Assembly (NCBI RefSeq): GCF_029978005.1
Contig: NZ_JARKOZ010000073.1
Location: 1-51,002, forward strand
Source: Solidesulfovibrio sp.
GTDB taxonomy: Bacteria; Desulfobacterota; Desulfovibrionia; Desulfovibrionales; Desulfovibrionaceae
Direction of reading: 5' to 3'
Length of the DNA: 51,002 nt
Below, in pieces: positions 37,642 to 46,317 of this stretch (its first letter is position 1; each line of letters begins with the position of its first letter). A program made the position numbers and the translations under genes. The notes beneath the pieces were generated by a model. That model did not search any database. It saw only the letters and a program-made list of their open reading frames with translations, and was not told the DNA's origin.

Positions 37642-39729
37642 GTGCCAAGGCGCGCCCTTTTCCCCCTTCGGCCCTGGCTGCTGGCCCTGGCCCTGCTGCT
37701 CGTCCCGGCCTGCCTCGGCACGGCCCGGGCCGGCGATCGCCCCTTCACCATCGACGACATGCTGCGTGTGTCCATGATCGACGAGGTGCGCCTCGCCGGC
37801 GACGGCAGCCGCGTCGCCTTCACCGTCACCCGGGTCGAATCCGACGAACTGCGTTCGCGCATCCATGTGGCCGAGGCCGGAAAGGGCCTTTCCCGGCCCG
37901 TCACCCCGGAGAGCGAGCAGTGCGAGAAGCCTCGACTGTCCGGCGATGGCGCGCGCCTGGCCTATCTCGTCCAGGGCGACGACGAGACGGATCTGGTTCT
38001 GGCCCGCGCCGACGGCGGACAGCCCAAAAAGCTGCTCCACGGCCGCTTCGACATTTTGGACATGGCCTTCACCCCGGACGGCAAGGCCCTCTTTCTGGCC
38101 ATGACCGCCCAGCCGAAAAGCCCGGGTCCCCGGCTCGACGGCTGCGACGCCGAGGTGGAGATCCTCGACGCCTACGAAGGCGCCACCGGCCTGTACCAGC
38201 TGTCCCTGGCCGGACACGCCGCCCCGCGCGCCCTGGTCACGGACCGGGAAGTGGGGGGCTTCGCCGTCTCTCCCGACGGCCGGCGCGTCGCCTACGAGAC
38301 CGTGCCGCCGGACACGCCTCCGCGGGGCCGTCGCGGGGCCGCCGTGCCGGGCGGGCCGGCCGGGCGCGACGCCGCCCAGAGCGACATCGCCCTGGTCGAC
38401 CTGGCCACGGGCAAGAGCATTCTTCTGGCCGCGACCGAGGATTCCGAGACTTCGCCGCAATTTTCCCCGGATGGCGCGCTGGTCGCCTACGTGGCCACCC
38501 AGGCCCCGGGGTTTTATTTCAACGCCGCCCGGGTCATGGTCGTGCCGGCTTCCGGCGGCGCTCCGCGGGCCCTGGCCCAAACCCCCAACGCCCGGCCCGA
38601 ACTGCTGGGGTTTTCCGCCACGGGCGACGCCGTCTACGTGCGCGAGGCCTCGGGCACCGGGGCGGTCATCCTGGCCCTGCCCGTGGGCGGCGGCCCGGCG
38701 CGCCCGGTCTCGGACACGCCCCACGTCGTGGTCCAGGCCGAGTTGTCCACTTCCGCCAAGGCCTTGGCCCTGGTGCTGACCGACAGCGACCTGCCGCCCG
38801 AGGTCTACCTGACCGCCGCCGGCCGGTTCGAACCCCGGCCCGTGTCCGCCATCAACAAGGCCTTCACCGGCCTGCGCCTGGGCAAGACCGAGGTGGTGCG
38901 CTGGCGCGCCCCGGACGGCGTCGAAATCGAGGGGCTCTACACCCATCCGGTCGCCCCGGGCAGCGATCCGCCGCCGCTTCTGGTGGAGCTGCACGGCGGC
39001 CCGGCCGTGTCCGCCGACCGGCAGTACCTCGGCGCGCTCAACTACTATCCCCTGGCCGTTTTCTGCGAGCGCGGCTACGCGCTTTTTCAGCCCAACGTCC
39101 GGGGTTCGGACGGCTACGGGGCCGACTTCCGCCGGGCCAGCCTCGGCGACTGGGGCGGGAAGGACTTCGCCGATCTGCAAAGCGGCCTCGACGCCCTCGT
39201 CGCCCGCAAGCTCGCCGACCCCGAGCGCCTGGGCGTCATGGGCTGGAGCTACGGCGGCTATCTGGCCGCCTGGGCCATCGGCCACACCAACCGCTTCAAG
39301 GCCGCCTCCATCGGCGCGGGCATCACCAACCTCGTCAGCCAGAGCGGCAGCATGGACCTGCCGGACTTCATCCCGCTCTATTTCGGCGGCGAGGCCTACG
39401 AGCGCTTCGACCTCCTCTTCGACCGCTCGCCGCTCAAGTACGCGGCCGCCATCAAGACGCCCACTCTTTTTCAGCACGGCGTGGCCGACGAGCGCGTGCC
39501 TTTCACCCAGTCCCTCGAACTCTACACCGCGCTCTCGCGCCTGGGCGTGACTACGCGCCTGGCCGCCTATCCCCGCAGCGGCCACGACGTCACCGAGCCG
39601 GCGCTCATCCGCGACCTCATGACCCGAAACCTCGACTGGTTCACCCGGTTCGTGCCCGCCGGCCAGGGCGCGTCCGGAGCCCTGGCCGGGAGCCCGCCGT
39701 CTCCGGAACAGGACCGGTCCGGCTCATAG
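37642..39729 (+). CDS. S9-family prolyl oligopeptidase-like peptidase
   Basis: The 695-residue product has a signal peptide (residues 1-30), a beta-propeller region (about 40-400, WD40-like blades with SPDG repeats), and an alpha/beta-hydrolase domain. The triad is visible: Ser536 in GWSYGGY, Asp616 in GVADERVPF and His648 in SGHDV. Acylaminoacyl- or dipeptidyl-peptidase activity is typical, probably in the periplasm. The GTG start has GAGGTG upstream. It is monocistronic or with the following outer-membrane gene. Confidence 0.9.
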   Translation: MPRRALFPLRPWLLALALLLVPACLGTARAGDRPFTIDDMLRVSMIDEVRLAGDGSRVAFTVTRVESDELRSRIHVAEAGKGLSRPVTPESEQCEKPRLSGDGARLAYLVQGDDETDLVLARADGGQPKKLLHGRFDILDMAFTPDGKALFLAMTAQPKSPGPRLDGCDAEVEILDAYEGATGLYQLSLAGHAAPRALVTDREVGGFAVSPDGRRVAYETVPPDTPPRGRRGAAVPGGPAGRDAAQSDIALVDLATGKSILLAATEDSETSPQFSPDGALVAYVATQAPGFYFNAARVMVVPASGGAPRALAQTPNARPELLGFSATGDAVYVREASGTGAVILALPVGGGPARPVSDTPHVVVQAELSTSAKALALVLTDSDLPPEVYLTAAGRFEPRPVSAINKAFTGLRLGKTEVVRWRAPDGVEIEGLYTHPVAPGSDPPPLLVELHGGPAVSADRQYLGALNYYPLAVFCERGYALFQPNVRGSDGYGADFRRASLGDWGGKDFADLQSGLDALVARKLADPERLGVMGWSYGGYLAAWAIGHTNRFKAASIGAGITNLVSQSGSMDLPDFIPLYFGGEAYERFDLLFDRSPLKYAAAIKTPTLFQHGVADERVPFTQSLELYTALSRLGVTTRLAAYPRSGHDVTEPALIRDLMTRNLDWFTRFVPAGQGASGALAGSPPSPEQDRSGS

Positions 39730-39738
39730 GGCGCGTCC

Positions 39739-40605
39739 ATGGACCGCCGCCGGGGAGCATGCCGCCTTGTCCGCCTTCTTCTCCGGCTGAGTTTCGTCGT
39801 CCTTGTCGCCGTGCCCTCCCTGGCGGCGGCCGCGGACGATTCCCGCTGGACGACCGGCGTCACCGCCCGGTCCCTGGGTTTTCGCGACATGCGCGAACCC
39901 TTGAGCTTCACCCCGTCCGCCCCCTTCATCGCCCAGCGCCCCGGCTGGAGCCGCGACTGGTCCGAGGAGCGGCTCTATGCCTTCGCGCGCTACGCTCTCG
40001 TCGACACGGACGCCTTGACCCTGGCCCCGGGCTTTCACCTGGGAACGTCCGTGGGTCGCTTCACGGCCAGGAACCGGGAGCAGGGTTACTACGAATCCTG
40101 GGAGACGCGGCCGGCCTTGCTTTGGGGACCTTCCCTGGACCTGGTGCTGCGCCGGAGCAGGGCAGGGGGGCTGTACTTCCTGGCGCGCTACGAGCTCTTC
40201 CTCGCCGCCGCGGCCGAGGCAGGGGAGCAGGTGCGCGCCGCCTCGGGCACGGCCACGCCGCCGTCGGCGCGCGACGCCTTCTTCTCCTGGACCAGCCACG
40301 AGGTCACCGCCGCCGTGGGCTACGACTGGGGCAAGGTCGCCTTTGCGGCCGGGTTGACCTTCACCGCCTTTCGCCTGGACAAGCGCCTGACTCACCACGT
40401 CGACCCGGCCGCGGCCACGGGCAACGCCCTGGCCGCCATCCTGGCCCTCGACACGCAGGCCAGCCGCTACGGCTACGAGCCGCGATCCCTGATCGCTCCC
40501 TTCCTGTCCGCCACCTTCCGTCCCCTTGGCCGCTGGTCCCTGGAAGCGAGCTTGCGGCCCGCCGCCCAGCCCGACGCCGCCTTGACCCTGTCCGTGGGCT
40601 TCTGA
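39739..40605 (+). CDS. Probable outer-membrane beta-barrel protein
   Basis: The 288-residue product has a signal peptide (residues 1-32, ending AAAA-DD), alternating hydrophobic beta-strand patterns throughout and a C-terminal SVGF ending in Phe, the signature read by the BAM complex. No specific family is recognised. It starts nine bases after the S9 peptidase and may be co-transcribed. Confidence 0.72.
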   Translation: MDRRRGACRLVRLLLRLSFVVLVAVPSLAAAADDSRWTTGVTARSLGFRDMREPLSFTPSAPFIAQRPGWSRDWSEERLYAFARYALVDTDALTLAPGFHLGTSVGRFTARNREQGYYESWETRPALLWGPSLDLVLRRSRAGGLYFLARYELFLAAAAEAGEQVRAASGTATPPSARDAFFSWTSHEVTAAVGYDWGKVAFAAGLTFTAFRLDKRLTHHVDPAAATGNALAAILALDTQASRYGYEPRSLIAPFLSATFRPLGRWSLEASLRPAAQPDAALTLSVGF

Positions 40606-40752
40606 CGAAATTTTCATATTTCATTGTCGGGTATTTTGTTTGTTGCCAATGATTGTCATAGAGTGATACGAAGTGTGCATTGTTGTTACTTTGGGCGTTT
40701 GAAACACAAATTTTTCCGCCGGTTCTTGCCGGCGGCGTCGCAAGGAGGCTTC
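40606..40752 (+). promoter_or_regulatory. AT-rich promoter region of the nik operon
   Basis: About 100 bases here are AT-rich and clearly different from the surrounding DNA, as expected of a regulated promoter. A hairpin CCGCCGG-TTCTTG-CCGGCGG (40716-40735) lies just before the AAGGAGG ribosome site. I could not match a NikR box or a known riboswitch with confidence. Confidence 0.45.
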
Positions 40753-41535
40753 ATGACCCACGCCATCCGCACGCTGTGCATCTCCCTGACCGCCGTCCTC
40801 TGGGCCGGCCCGGCCCTGGCCCATTTCGGCATGGTCATCCCTTCCCAGGACGTGGTGACGGACAAGGACAAGGCCAAGGTGGACGTCGTGGTCTCCTTTT
40901 CCCATCCCATGGAAGGCAACGGCATGGACATGGCCAAGCCCAAGAGTTTCGGCGTGGTCGAAGCCGGCAGGAAGGCCGACCTGACCGGGACGCTCAAGCC
41001 GGCCAAGGTCATGGACCACGCCGCCTGGAGCGCGCAGTACGTGTTCAAGCGCCCGGGCGTGTCCACGTTCTTCGTGGTTCCCGAGCCGTATTTCGAGCCG
41101 GCCGAGGACAAGTTCATCGAGCATTTGACCAAGGTCGTGGTGCCGTCCTTCGGCGAGGAGGAGGGTTGGGACGAGCCGGTGGGCCTTGCCGCCGAGATCG
41201 TGCCCCTGACCCGGCCCTTCGGCAACTACGTGGGCAACGTCTTCACCGGCAAGGTGCTCGTGGACGGCAAGCCCGCGGCCGGGGTCACGGTGGAGGTGGA
41301 GTACTACAACAAGGACAAGGCCTACGAGGCCCCCAACGAATACATGACGACGCAGGCGGTCAAGACCGACGCCGAGGGCGTCTTCAGCTACGCCGTGCCC
41401 TTTGCCGGCTGGTGGGGCTTCGCCGCCCTGACCGAGGCCCCGGAGACCATCGAAAAGGACGGCGCGGCCAAGAAGGTCGAGCGCGGAGCCGTGCTCTGGG
41501 CCAAGTTCCTTGAGCCCAAGCGCAAGAAGAAGTAA
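40753..41535 (+). CDS. nikK: Periplasmic metal-transport component (NikK, DUF4198)
   Basis: The 260-residue product has a signal peptide (residues 1-24, ending ALA-HFG) and a DUF4198 domain with the N-terminal HFGMVIP start. DUF4198 proteins accompany ECF-type nickel/cobalt importers and are thought to help collect the metal in the periplasm. The mature N-terminal His is a likely ligand. AAGGAGG precedes the ATG. It leads a five-gene metal-transport operon, and a hairpin separates it from nikM. Confidence 0.8.
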   Translation: MTHAIRTLCISLTAVLWAGPALAHFGMVIPSQDVVTDKDKAKVDVVVSFSHPMEGNGMDMAKPKSFGVVEAGRKADLTGTLKPAKVMDHAAWSAQYVFKRPGVSTFFVVPEPYFEPAEDKFIEHLTKVVVPSFGEEEGWDEPVGLAAEIVPLTRPFGNYVGNVFTGKVLVDGKPAAGVTVEVEYYNKDKAYEAPNEYMTTQAVKTDAEGVFSYAVPFAGWWGFAALTEAPETIEKDGAAKKVERGAVLWAKFLEPKRKKK

Positions 41536-41546
41536 GGCCATGGGGT

Positions 41547-41580
41547 TGCGGCGGAAGCGGCGCGGGCCGTTTCCGCCGCA
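41547..41580 (+). other. Intercistronic hairpin between nikK and nikM
   Basis: A 10-bp stem TGCGGCGGAA/TTCCGCCGCA with a 14-base loop lies in the 67-base gap. No T run follows. It echoes the livJ-livH hairpin: the periplasmic first gene is set off from the membrane genes. Confidence 0.65.
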
Positions 41581-41602
41581 TAGTCCGGGAAAGGCGGAGC
41601 GC

Positions 41603-42211
41603 ATGCATATTTCCGAAGGAGTGCTGTCCGGGCCGGTGCTGGCCGGCGGCTGGGCGCTGGCGGCCGGGGGCGTGGCCCTGGGCCTGCGCCGCCTGGATTA
41701 CGACCGCATCATGACCGTGGCCATCCTCTCGGCCGCGTTTTTCGTGGCCTCGCTCATCCATGTGCCCATCGGGCCGGCGAGCGTCCACCTCATCCTGAAC
41801 GGCCTGCTCGGCGTGGTGCTCGGGCCGGCCGCCTTTCCGGCCATCTGCATCGCCCTGCTGCTGCAGGCGCTGCTTTTCCAGTTCGGCGGGCTGGTCGTCC
41901 TGGGCGTCAACACCGTGGACATGGCCCTGCCGGCGGTCCTGTGCTTCCTGGTCTTCGGGCCGCTTTTGCGGGCCGGGGGCAAGGCCCGGGTCGTGGGGGC
42001 GTTTTGCTGCGGCTTTTTCGCCGTGCTCGGCGCGGGCGGGCTCACCGCCCTGGCCCTGGCCCTGTCGGGCGAGGCGTTTACGGCCACGGCCAAGCTCATC
42101 CTCACGGCGCATATTCCCATCATGCTGATCGAAGGCGTGCTGACCGCCATGGTGGTGGGGTTTCTGGCCAAGGTACGCCCCGAGATGCTGTCCCCGGGAC
42201 TTTCCGGGTAG
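41603..42211 (+). CDS. nikM: ECF nickel/cobalt substrate-binding membrane protein
   Basis: The 202-residue membrane protein starts MHISEGVLS, and the NikM/CbiM family binds the metal with its N-terminal amine, His2 and a further histidine (here in HVPIGPASVHLILNGLLG). It has about six hydrophobic segments. It selects the metal for the NikQ/NikO module. Ni versus Co cannot be settled by eye; both keep the same N-terminus. Confidence 0.9.
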   Translation: MHISEGVLSGPVLAGGWALAAGGVALGLRRLDYDRIMTVAILSAAFFVASLIHVPIGPASVHLILNGLLGVVLGPAAFPAICIALLLQALLFQFGGLVVLGVNTVDMALPAVLCFLVFGPLLRAGGKARVVGAFCCGFFAVLGAGGLTALALALSGEAFTATAKLILTAHIPIMLIEGVLTAMVVGFLAKVRPEMLSPGLSG

Positions 42212-42231
42212 GGTTTTCCCAGGAGCCTTCC

Positions 42232-42927
42232 ATGACCACACGATGCCGGTGCGGCTTCTTCCTGGCCGCCTGCCTGCTGTGCCTGGCGACGGCGCGCGAT
42301 GCCGCCGCCCACCGGGTCAACGTCTTCGCCTACGTCGAGGGCGACACGGTTCATGTGGAATGCAGCTACAGCCGTTCGGACCGGGTGCGCTTCGGCGACA
42401 TCGACGTGCAAAACGCCGCCGACGGCAAGAGCTACCTGACCGGCAAGACCGACGAGAAGGGCGATTTCTCCTTCAGCGTGCCCCCGGCGGCCCGGGCGGC
42501 CAAGGCCGACCTGCGCATACTGCTGCGGGCCGGCGAAGGCCACCGGAACGACTGGACCGTGAAGTACGACGAATACGCCATGGCCGCCCCCGCCGCCCGG
42601 GCGACGCTGGCCGACGCCGCGCCCGTGGCCGCCCAGGCGACGCCCAAGGCCGCCCCAACGACGGCCACACAGGCGACACCGGTCGCCGTGCCCTCGGTCG
42701 CCCCTGCCGCGGCCGCGTCCATGGACACGGCCGCCTTCAAGGCCTTGCTGGAGACCACCGTGGAGGGGGCGGTGGAAAAAAAGATCGCCCCTATCCGCAA
42801 GATGCTGCTGGACGACAAGGAGAAGGGACCGGGCGCGGCGGAAATTTTCGGGGGCATCGGCTGGCTGGTCGGCATCGCCGGCATCGCCGCCTATGCCAAG
42901 AGCCGCAAATCCGGCAGGGGCGCATGA
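42232..42927 (+). CDS. nikL: NikL-like periplasmic/membrane accessory protein
   Basis: The 231-residue product has a signal peptide (residues 1-26, ending AAA-HRV), a beta-rich domain that resembles the NikL type, an Ala/Pro-rich linker and a C-terminal membrane helix (GGIGWLVGIAGIAAYAK). The mature N-terminal HRV may contribute a ligand. An AGGAG precedes the ATG, and its stop overlaps nikQ by four bases. NikL replaces NikN in some delta-proteobacterial importers. Confidence 0.72.
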   Translation: MTTRCRCGFFLAACLLCLATARDAAAHRVNVFAYVEGDTVHVECSYSRSDRVRFGDIDVQNAADGKSYLTGKTDEKGDFSFSVPPAARAAKADLRILLRAGEGHRNDWTVKYDEYAMAAPAARATLADAAPVAAQATPKAAPTTATQATPVAVPSVAPAAAASMDTAAFKALLETTVEGAVEKKIAPIRKMLLDDKEKGPGAAEIFGGIGWLVGIAGIAAYAKSRKSGRGA

Positions 42928-43694
42928 TCGACGAGCCCCTTTCCCAGGGGGCGAGCCTGGTGCATCGGCGCGATCCCCGGTTTCGGCTCATCGCCTGCTT
43001 GCTGCTTTCCCTGGCCGCCGCCCTGGCCGTCGGCCCGGCCGCGCCGCTTCTTGTCCTTGGCGCGGGGCTGGTCCTTACGCTACTGGCCCGGCTGCCCCCG
43101 GGCCTGGTGCTGCGGCGCTTCGTCGCGGTCAACGCCTTCGTGGCCTTCCTGTGGCTGGCGCTGCCCCTGACCACGCCGGGCACGCCCGTCACCGCCTCGT
43201 TTCACGGCCTGGCCGCCACCCGGGAGGGCGTCGTCCTGGCCACGCTCATCACGCTCAAGGCCAACGCGGTCTTTTTCTGCGTCCTGTCGCTTCTGGCCAC
43301 CATCCCGGCCCCGGCCCTGGGCGGGGCGATGCGGGCCGTGGGCGTGCCTGACAAGTTTGCCTTCCTTTTCCTTTTCACCTACCGCTACCTGCACGTCATC
43401 AGCGACGAATACGGCCGGCTGGCCACGGCGGCGCGGCTTCGGGGCTTCGTCCCGGCCACCTCGACCCATGCCTACCGCACCTATGCCGCGTTGGTGGCCA
43501 TGGTGCTCGTGCGCGCCTACGACCGGTCGCGCCGGGTCTACCAGGCCATGGTGCTTCGGGGCTTCGCCGGGCGGTTCGTCAGCCTGGACGGCTTCGCCGC
43601 CGACCGGGGCGACGTCGCCTTCCTCATCGTCGCCCTGGCCGTGGCCGTTGCCGGCGGGGCGCTGGAAATCGTCTCCTGGAGGGGACATGTCTGA
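42924..43694 (+). CDS. nikQ: ECF transporter transmembrane subunit
   Basis: The 256-residue membrane protein has the two Ala-Arg-Gly type coupling motifs of CbiQ/EcfT (AARLRGF and AMVLRGF) in its cytoplasmic helices and about five hydrophobic segments. It couples ATP hydrolysis by NikO to NikM. It overlaps both neighbours (4 and 8 bases). Confidence 0.9.
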   Translation: MIDEPLSQGASLVHRRDPRFRLIACLLLSLAAALAVGPAAPLLVLGAGLVLTLLARLPPGLVLRRFVAVNAFVAFLWLALPLTTPGTPVTASFHGLAATREGVVLATLITLKANAVFFCVLSLLATIPAPALGGAMRAVGVPDKFAFLFLFTYRYLHVISDEYGRLATAARLRGFVPATSTHAYRTYAALVAMVLVRAYDRSRRVYQAMVLRGFAGRFVSLDGFAADRGDVAFLIVALAVAVAGGALEIVSWRGHV

Positions 43695-44415
43695 ACCGCT
43701 CTTGGCCCTTTCCGGAGTGTGCTTCACCTATCCCGGCACGGCCAGACCCGTGCTCGACGCCCTGGACTTCACCTTTGGCCCGGATGAGCGCGTCGGGCTT
43801 TTCGGCCCGAACGGCTCGGGCAAGACCACGCTGTTGCACGTGATGATGGGGCTTTTGCGCCCCGATGCCGGGGCAGTGCGCTTCAAGGGCAGTCCCGCCG
43901 TCACGGAAAAGGATTTCCGGGCCGTACGGCGGGGCATCGGGCTTTTGCTGCAAAACGCCGACGACCAGATCATCTACCCCACGGTCCTCGACGACGTGGC
44001 CTTCGGGCCGCTCAACTGCGGTCTGTCTCCGCGCCAGGCCAGGGACAAGGCCGAGGCGACCCTGTCGCTGCTGGGGCTGTCCGGCTTCGGCCCCAGGCTC
44101 ACCCACAGGCTTTCCGGCGGGGAAAAAAAACTCGTCTCCCTGGCCGGAGTGCTGGCCATGGACCCCGAGGCCCTGTTCCTGGACGAGCCCACCAACGGCC
44201 TGGACCCGGACACGCGCGAGCGCATCGTGGCCATCCTGGAAAACCTCGGCAAGCCGCTCATCGTCATTTCCCACGACTGGGACTTCCTGGTCCAGGTCAC
44301 GGGCGTCTATTACAGCATCGAGCAGGGGAAGCTGCTGCACGACCCGGATTTCGTGCTCCACCGCCACGTCCACGGCCATCCCCTGGGCGACCGCCACCAC
44401 CACCATCACGACTGA
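43687..44415 (+). CDS. nikO: ECF transporter ATPase with His-rich tail
   Basis: The 242-residue ABC ATPase has Walker A GPNGSGKTT, Q-loop LLLQNADDQI, signature LSGGEKKLVSLAGVL and Walker B ALFLDEPTNGLDP. The last 20 residues are histidine-rich (HRHVHGHPLGDRHHHHHD), likely metal-binding. It powers NikMQ. It is last in the operon; the following terminator serves the opposite strand. Confidence 0.93.
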   Translation: MSEPLLALSGVCFTYPGTARPVLDALDFTFGPDERVGLFGPNGSGKTTLLHVMMGLLRPDAGAVRFKGSPAVTEKDFRAVRRGIGLLLQNADDQIIYPTVLDDVAFGPLNCGLSPRQARDKAEATLSLLGLSGFGPRLTHRLSGGEKKLVSLAGVLAMDPEALFLDEPTNGLDPDTRERIVAILENLGKPLIVISHDWDFLVQVTGVYYSIEQGKLLHDPDFVLHRHVHGHPLGDRHHHHHD

Positions 44416-44431
44416 TTTTTTGCACAAAAAA

Positions 44432-44457
44432 AGACGCCGTCCCCGTGGACGGCGTCT
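44432..44457 (-). terminator. Terminator of the leftward cheZ operon
   Basis: An 11-bp perfect stem AGACGCCGTCC/GGACGGCGTCT with a 4-base loop has an A run on its left side, which becomes a T run on the minus strand. It therefore ends the leftward cheZ transcript. The right side has only GAAAAAA, so it is weak for the rightward nik operon. Confidence 0.82.
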
Positions 44458-44470
44458 GAAAAAATCCATT

Positions 44471-44531
44471 TTTCCCCTATCGGGGAGGTCCAGGAGGGGG
44501 TCACCCCCTCCTGGCCGCCGGAGGCATTCTT
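44471..44531. repeat. Dispersed palindromic repeat, copy B
   Basis: Arms 44490-44500 and 44504-44514 form an 11-bp stem (CCAGGAGGGGG with its complement, loop TCA), flanked by CCCCTATCGGGGAGGT on one side and GCCGCCGGAGGCATTCTTC on the other. Read in inverse this is the same element as copy A at 13301-13370, with the same order of flanks. It lies between the cheZ stop and its terminator. Confidence 0.85.
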
Positions 44532-44555
44532 CTTTTTTCTTCTCTCTCCCGGCGT

Positions 44556-45293
44556 CTAATCCAGGCCGAGCTGAGAGAGCAGGTCGTCCACGTCGCCCTG
44601 CTGGACCTTGCTTTGCGGTCCCTTGAGTGCCGACACCTTCTGCTTGGCCTCGGTTTCGAGGACCTTGATGTCCTTTTCCGGCTCCTCGGCCCAGGCCTTC
44701 ATCTGCAGGCCCGTGGACAGGTAGAGGTCGAGGACGATCTGCTCGACCTTTTTGATGGCCTCGATGATGCGCTTGATGCGCTGGCCGGTGAGGTCCTGGA
44801 AGCTCAGCGTGGTCATGATGCGCATGAGGTCGTCGCCGAGCGCCGCGTTGGATTCGCGAAGTCTGGCCACGGCTTCGGGCGCGGCCTGTCCTTGCTCCAG
44901 GGCGTCGAGGTCGCCCGTGGCGCGGGCCTGCAGGTCCATGTGCTTCTCGACGATATCCATGATGTCGGTGGTGGCCGACTCCGTGGTCTGGAGGATCTTG
45001 TCGAGCTGCTGCGCGGCTTCCTGGAACAGCTGGTCGGTCTGCTGCCGGTCGCCTTGCGGGATGTGTTCGCCGTCGTGCTTGGCGGCCTTGTTGATTTCCT
45101 TGTAGATGTCCTGGAGGCCCTGGCGCATTTCCTGGTTCAGGCGCTGGTGAAACTCGCTCTCCAGAAGGGTGCGGGTGAGGGTCTTGGCCACTTCCCGTTC
45201 GATGGTGGCGCTGATGCTGTCGCGCAGGTCCGGGACCACCTCGTGCAGGATCTTTTCCAGCAGCCGTTCAACCAGTTCGTTGTCGTTGACCAT
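44556..45293 (-). CDS. cheZ: CheY phosphatase CheZ
   Basis: The 245-residue helical product has the CheZ active-site segment SFQDLTGQRIKRI, with the two catalytic residues Asp167 and Gln171. The C-terminal DDLLSQLGLD tail matches the CheY-binding helix. CheZ speeds loss of phosphate from CheY and so sets flagellar response time. It starts six bases after the PilZ gene. Confidence 0.9.
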   Translation of the reverse strand: MVNDNELVERLLEKILHEVVPDLRDSISATIEREVAKTLTRTLLESEFHQRLNQEMRQGLQDIYKEINKAAKHDGEHIPQGDRQQTDQLFQEAAQQLDKILQTTESATTDIMDIVEKHMDLQARATGDLDALEQGQAAPEAVARLRESNAALGDDLMRIMTTLSFQDLTGQRIKRIIEAIKKVEQIVLDLYLSTGLQMKAWAEEPEKDIKVLETEAKQKVSALKGPQSKVQQGDVDDLLSQLGLD

Positions 45294-45299
45294 ACAGCG

Positions 45300-45830
45300 T
45301 CAGTCCCATTTTTTGCCGCGCAGGTCGTCGCGCTGGCTTTGAAAGACGAATTGCACGATGCTTTCCAGGTCGCGTTCGCGGATGCGGGTGAAGTCCAGGG
45401 CGTATTCCGTCGAGCCGTCCTCGCGGACTTCCTGCCGGATGATGCGGCCGACCGCGCCGGCCATGCGCAGGGGAAAGCGGGACAGGTCGATGACCGTCTC
45501 CACATACTGTTCCAGAGCCAGTTCCGTCGACGTGGTGAAGCGGATGCCCGCACCGCTGATCTCGACGATGCTCACGGCCACGGGGAAGTCGGCGGACAGC
45601 TCGTCGCGGCTTTGCATGGAAAGCAGCATGTCGAGCTTGGTGTTGATGGAGCACAGCAGGCTGAAAAGCCCCTCGCTCATGCCGGCCTCGCGGGCGTCGT
45701 GGGGGCAGAGTCCCTGGCTGCCGGGATAGGGGGTCTCCCGGTAGACCTGCATGTCGTCGGGCCCCGGCAAGAGGCGCAGACGCCCGGTCAGGCGCGTGGG
45801 GATGCGCATGAAGGCGCGTTTCTCTTCCAC
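45300..45830 (-). CDS. PilZ-domain protein
   Basis: The 176-residue product has the c-di-GMP-binding motifs of PilZ: RAFMR at residues 5-9 (RxxxR) and VEISGAGIRF (D/NxSxxG type; here an ESG-like form). The GTG start is backed by AAGGAGG six bases upstream. It probably links second-messenger level to motility, as it is directly upstream of cheZ. The frame is open further upstream, but that part overlaps the NIL-ferredoxin gene. Confidence 0.85.
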   Translation of the reverse strand: MEEKRAFMRIPTRLTGRLRLLPGPDDMQVYRETPYPGSQGLCPHDAREAGMSEGLFSLLCSINTKLDMLLSMQSRDELSADFPVAVSIVEISGAGIRFTTSTELALEQYVETVIDLSRFPLRMAGAVGRIIRQEVREDGSTEYALDFTRIRERDLESIVQFVFQSQRDDLRGKKWD

Positions 45831-45850
45831 GGGACCCTCCTTGGGCGTCC

Positions 45851-46294
45851 TTACATGACGCCGTTTTCCAGCAGGACGTCCATGGCCGCCACCGGGCACA
45901 CCTTGGTGCACATGCCGCAGGCCGAGCAGGCCTCGTCGTCGAACTCCACGAAACGGGTCGTGATGTTGAGCGACAGGGCCCTGGTCGGGCAAAGGGCCGT
46001 GCACATGCCGCAGTGGATGCAGCAGGCGTCGTCGCGGGAGATGCGCTGCGCGGCCGGGGCCACGCCGATGCCCTGGTCCCGGAGGTAGGCCAGGCCGGCC
46101 TCGAAGGCCTCGGCCGGGCCGGACAGCTCCAGGGTCATCTGGCCCTCGTGGCGCGGGGTGATCTGGGCCTTGAGGATGCTGAAGTCCAGGCCGTAGACCC
46201 GGGCCAGATCGCAGACCACGGGCTTGTTCGAGCTTTCGGGCGGAAAGGTCAGGTAGACGACCTTGCGCAGTTTCTTTTCTTGTGCGGCTTGCAT
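45851..46294 (-). CDS. NIL-domain 4Fe-4S dicluster ferredoxin
   Basis: The 147-residue product has an N-terminal NIL domain (about residues 10-80; a ligand-binding fold known from methionine ABC ATPases) and a two-cluster ferredoxin: CCIHCGMCTALCP and CSACGMCTKVCP. It probably carries electrons in a sulfur or methionine-related process. It is between the CpoB-like and PilZ genes on the same strand. Confidence 0.88.
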   Translation of the reverse strand: MQAAQEKKLRKVVYLTFPPESSNKPVVCDLARVYGLDFSILKAQITPRHEGQMTLELSGPAEAFEAGLAYLRDQGIGVAPAAQRISRDDACCIHCGMCTALCPTRALSLNITTRFVEFDDEACSACGMCTKVCPVAAMDVLLENGVM

Positions 46295-46317
46295 GGAATC
46301 GAGGGCTCCTTGCGGCG

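Noticed and set aside
40606-40752. NikR box or cobalamin/nickel riboswitch before nikK
   Set aside because: The region is AT-rich with partial half-sites, but none form a convincing dyad or known riboswitch core.
44416-44457. Terminator for the nik operon
   Set aside because: The T run lies on the left side of the stem, so it works for the minus strand; rightward it is followed by A.
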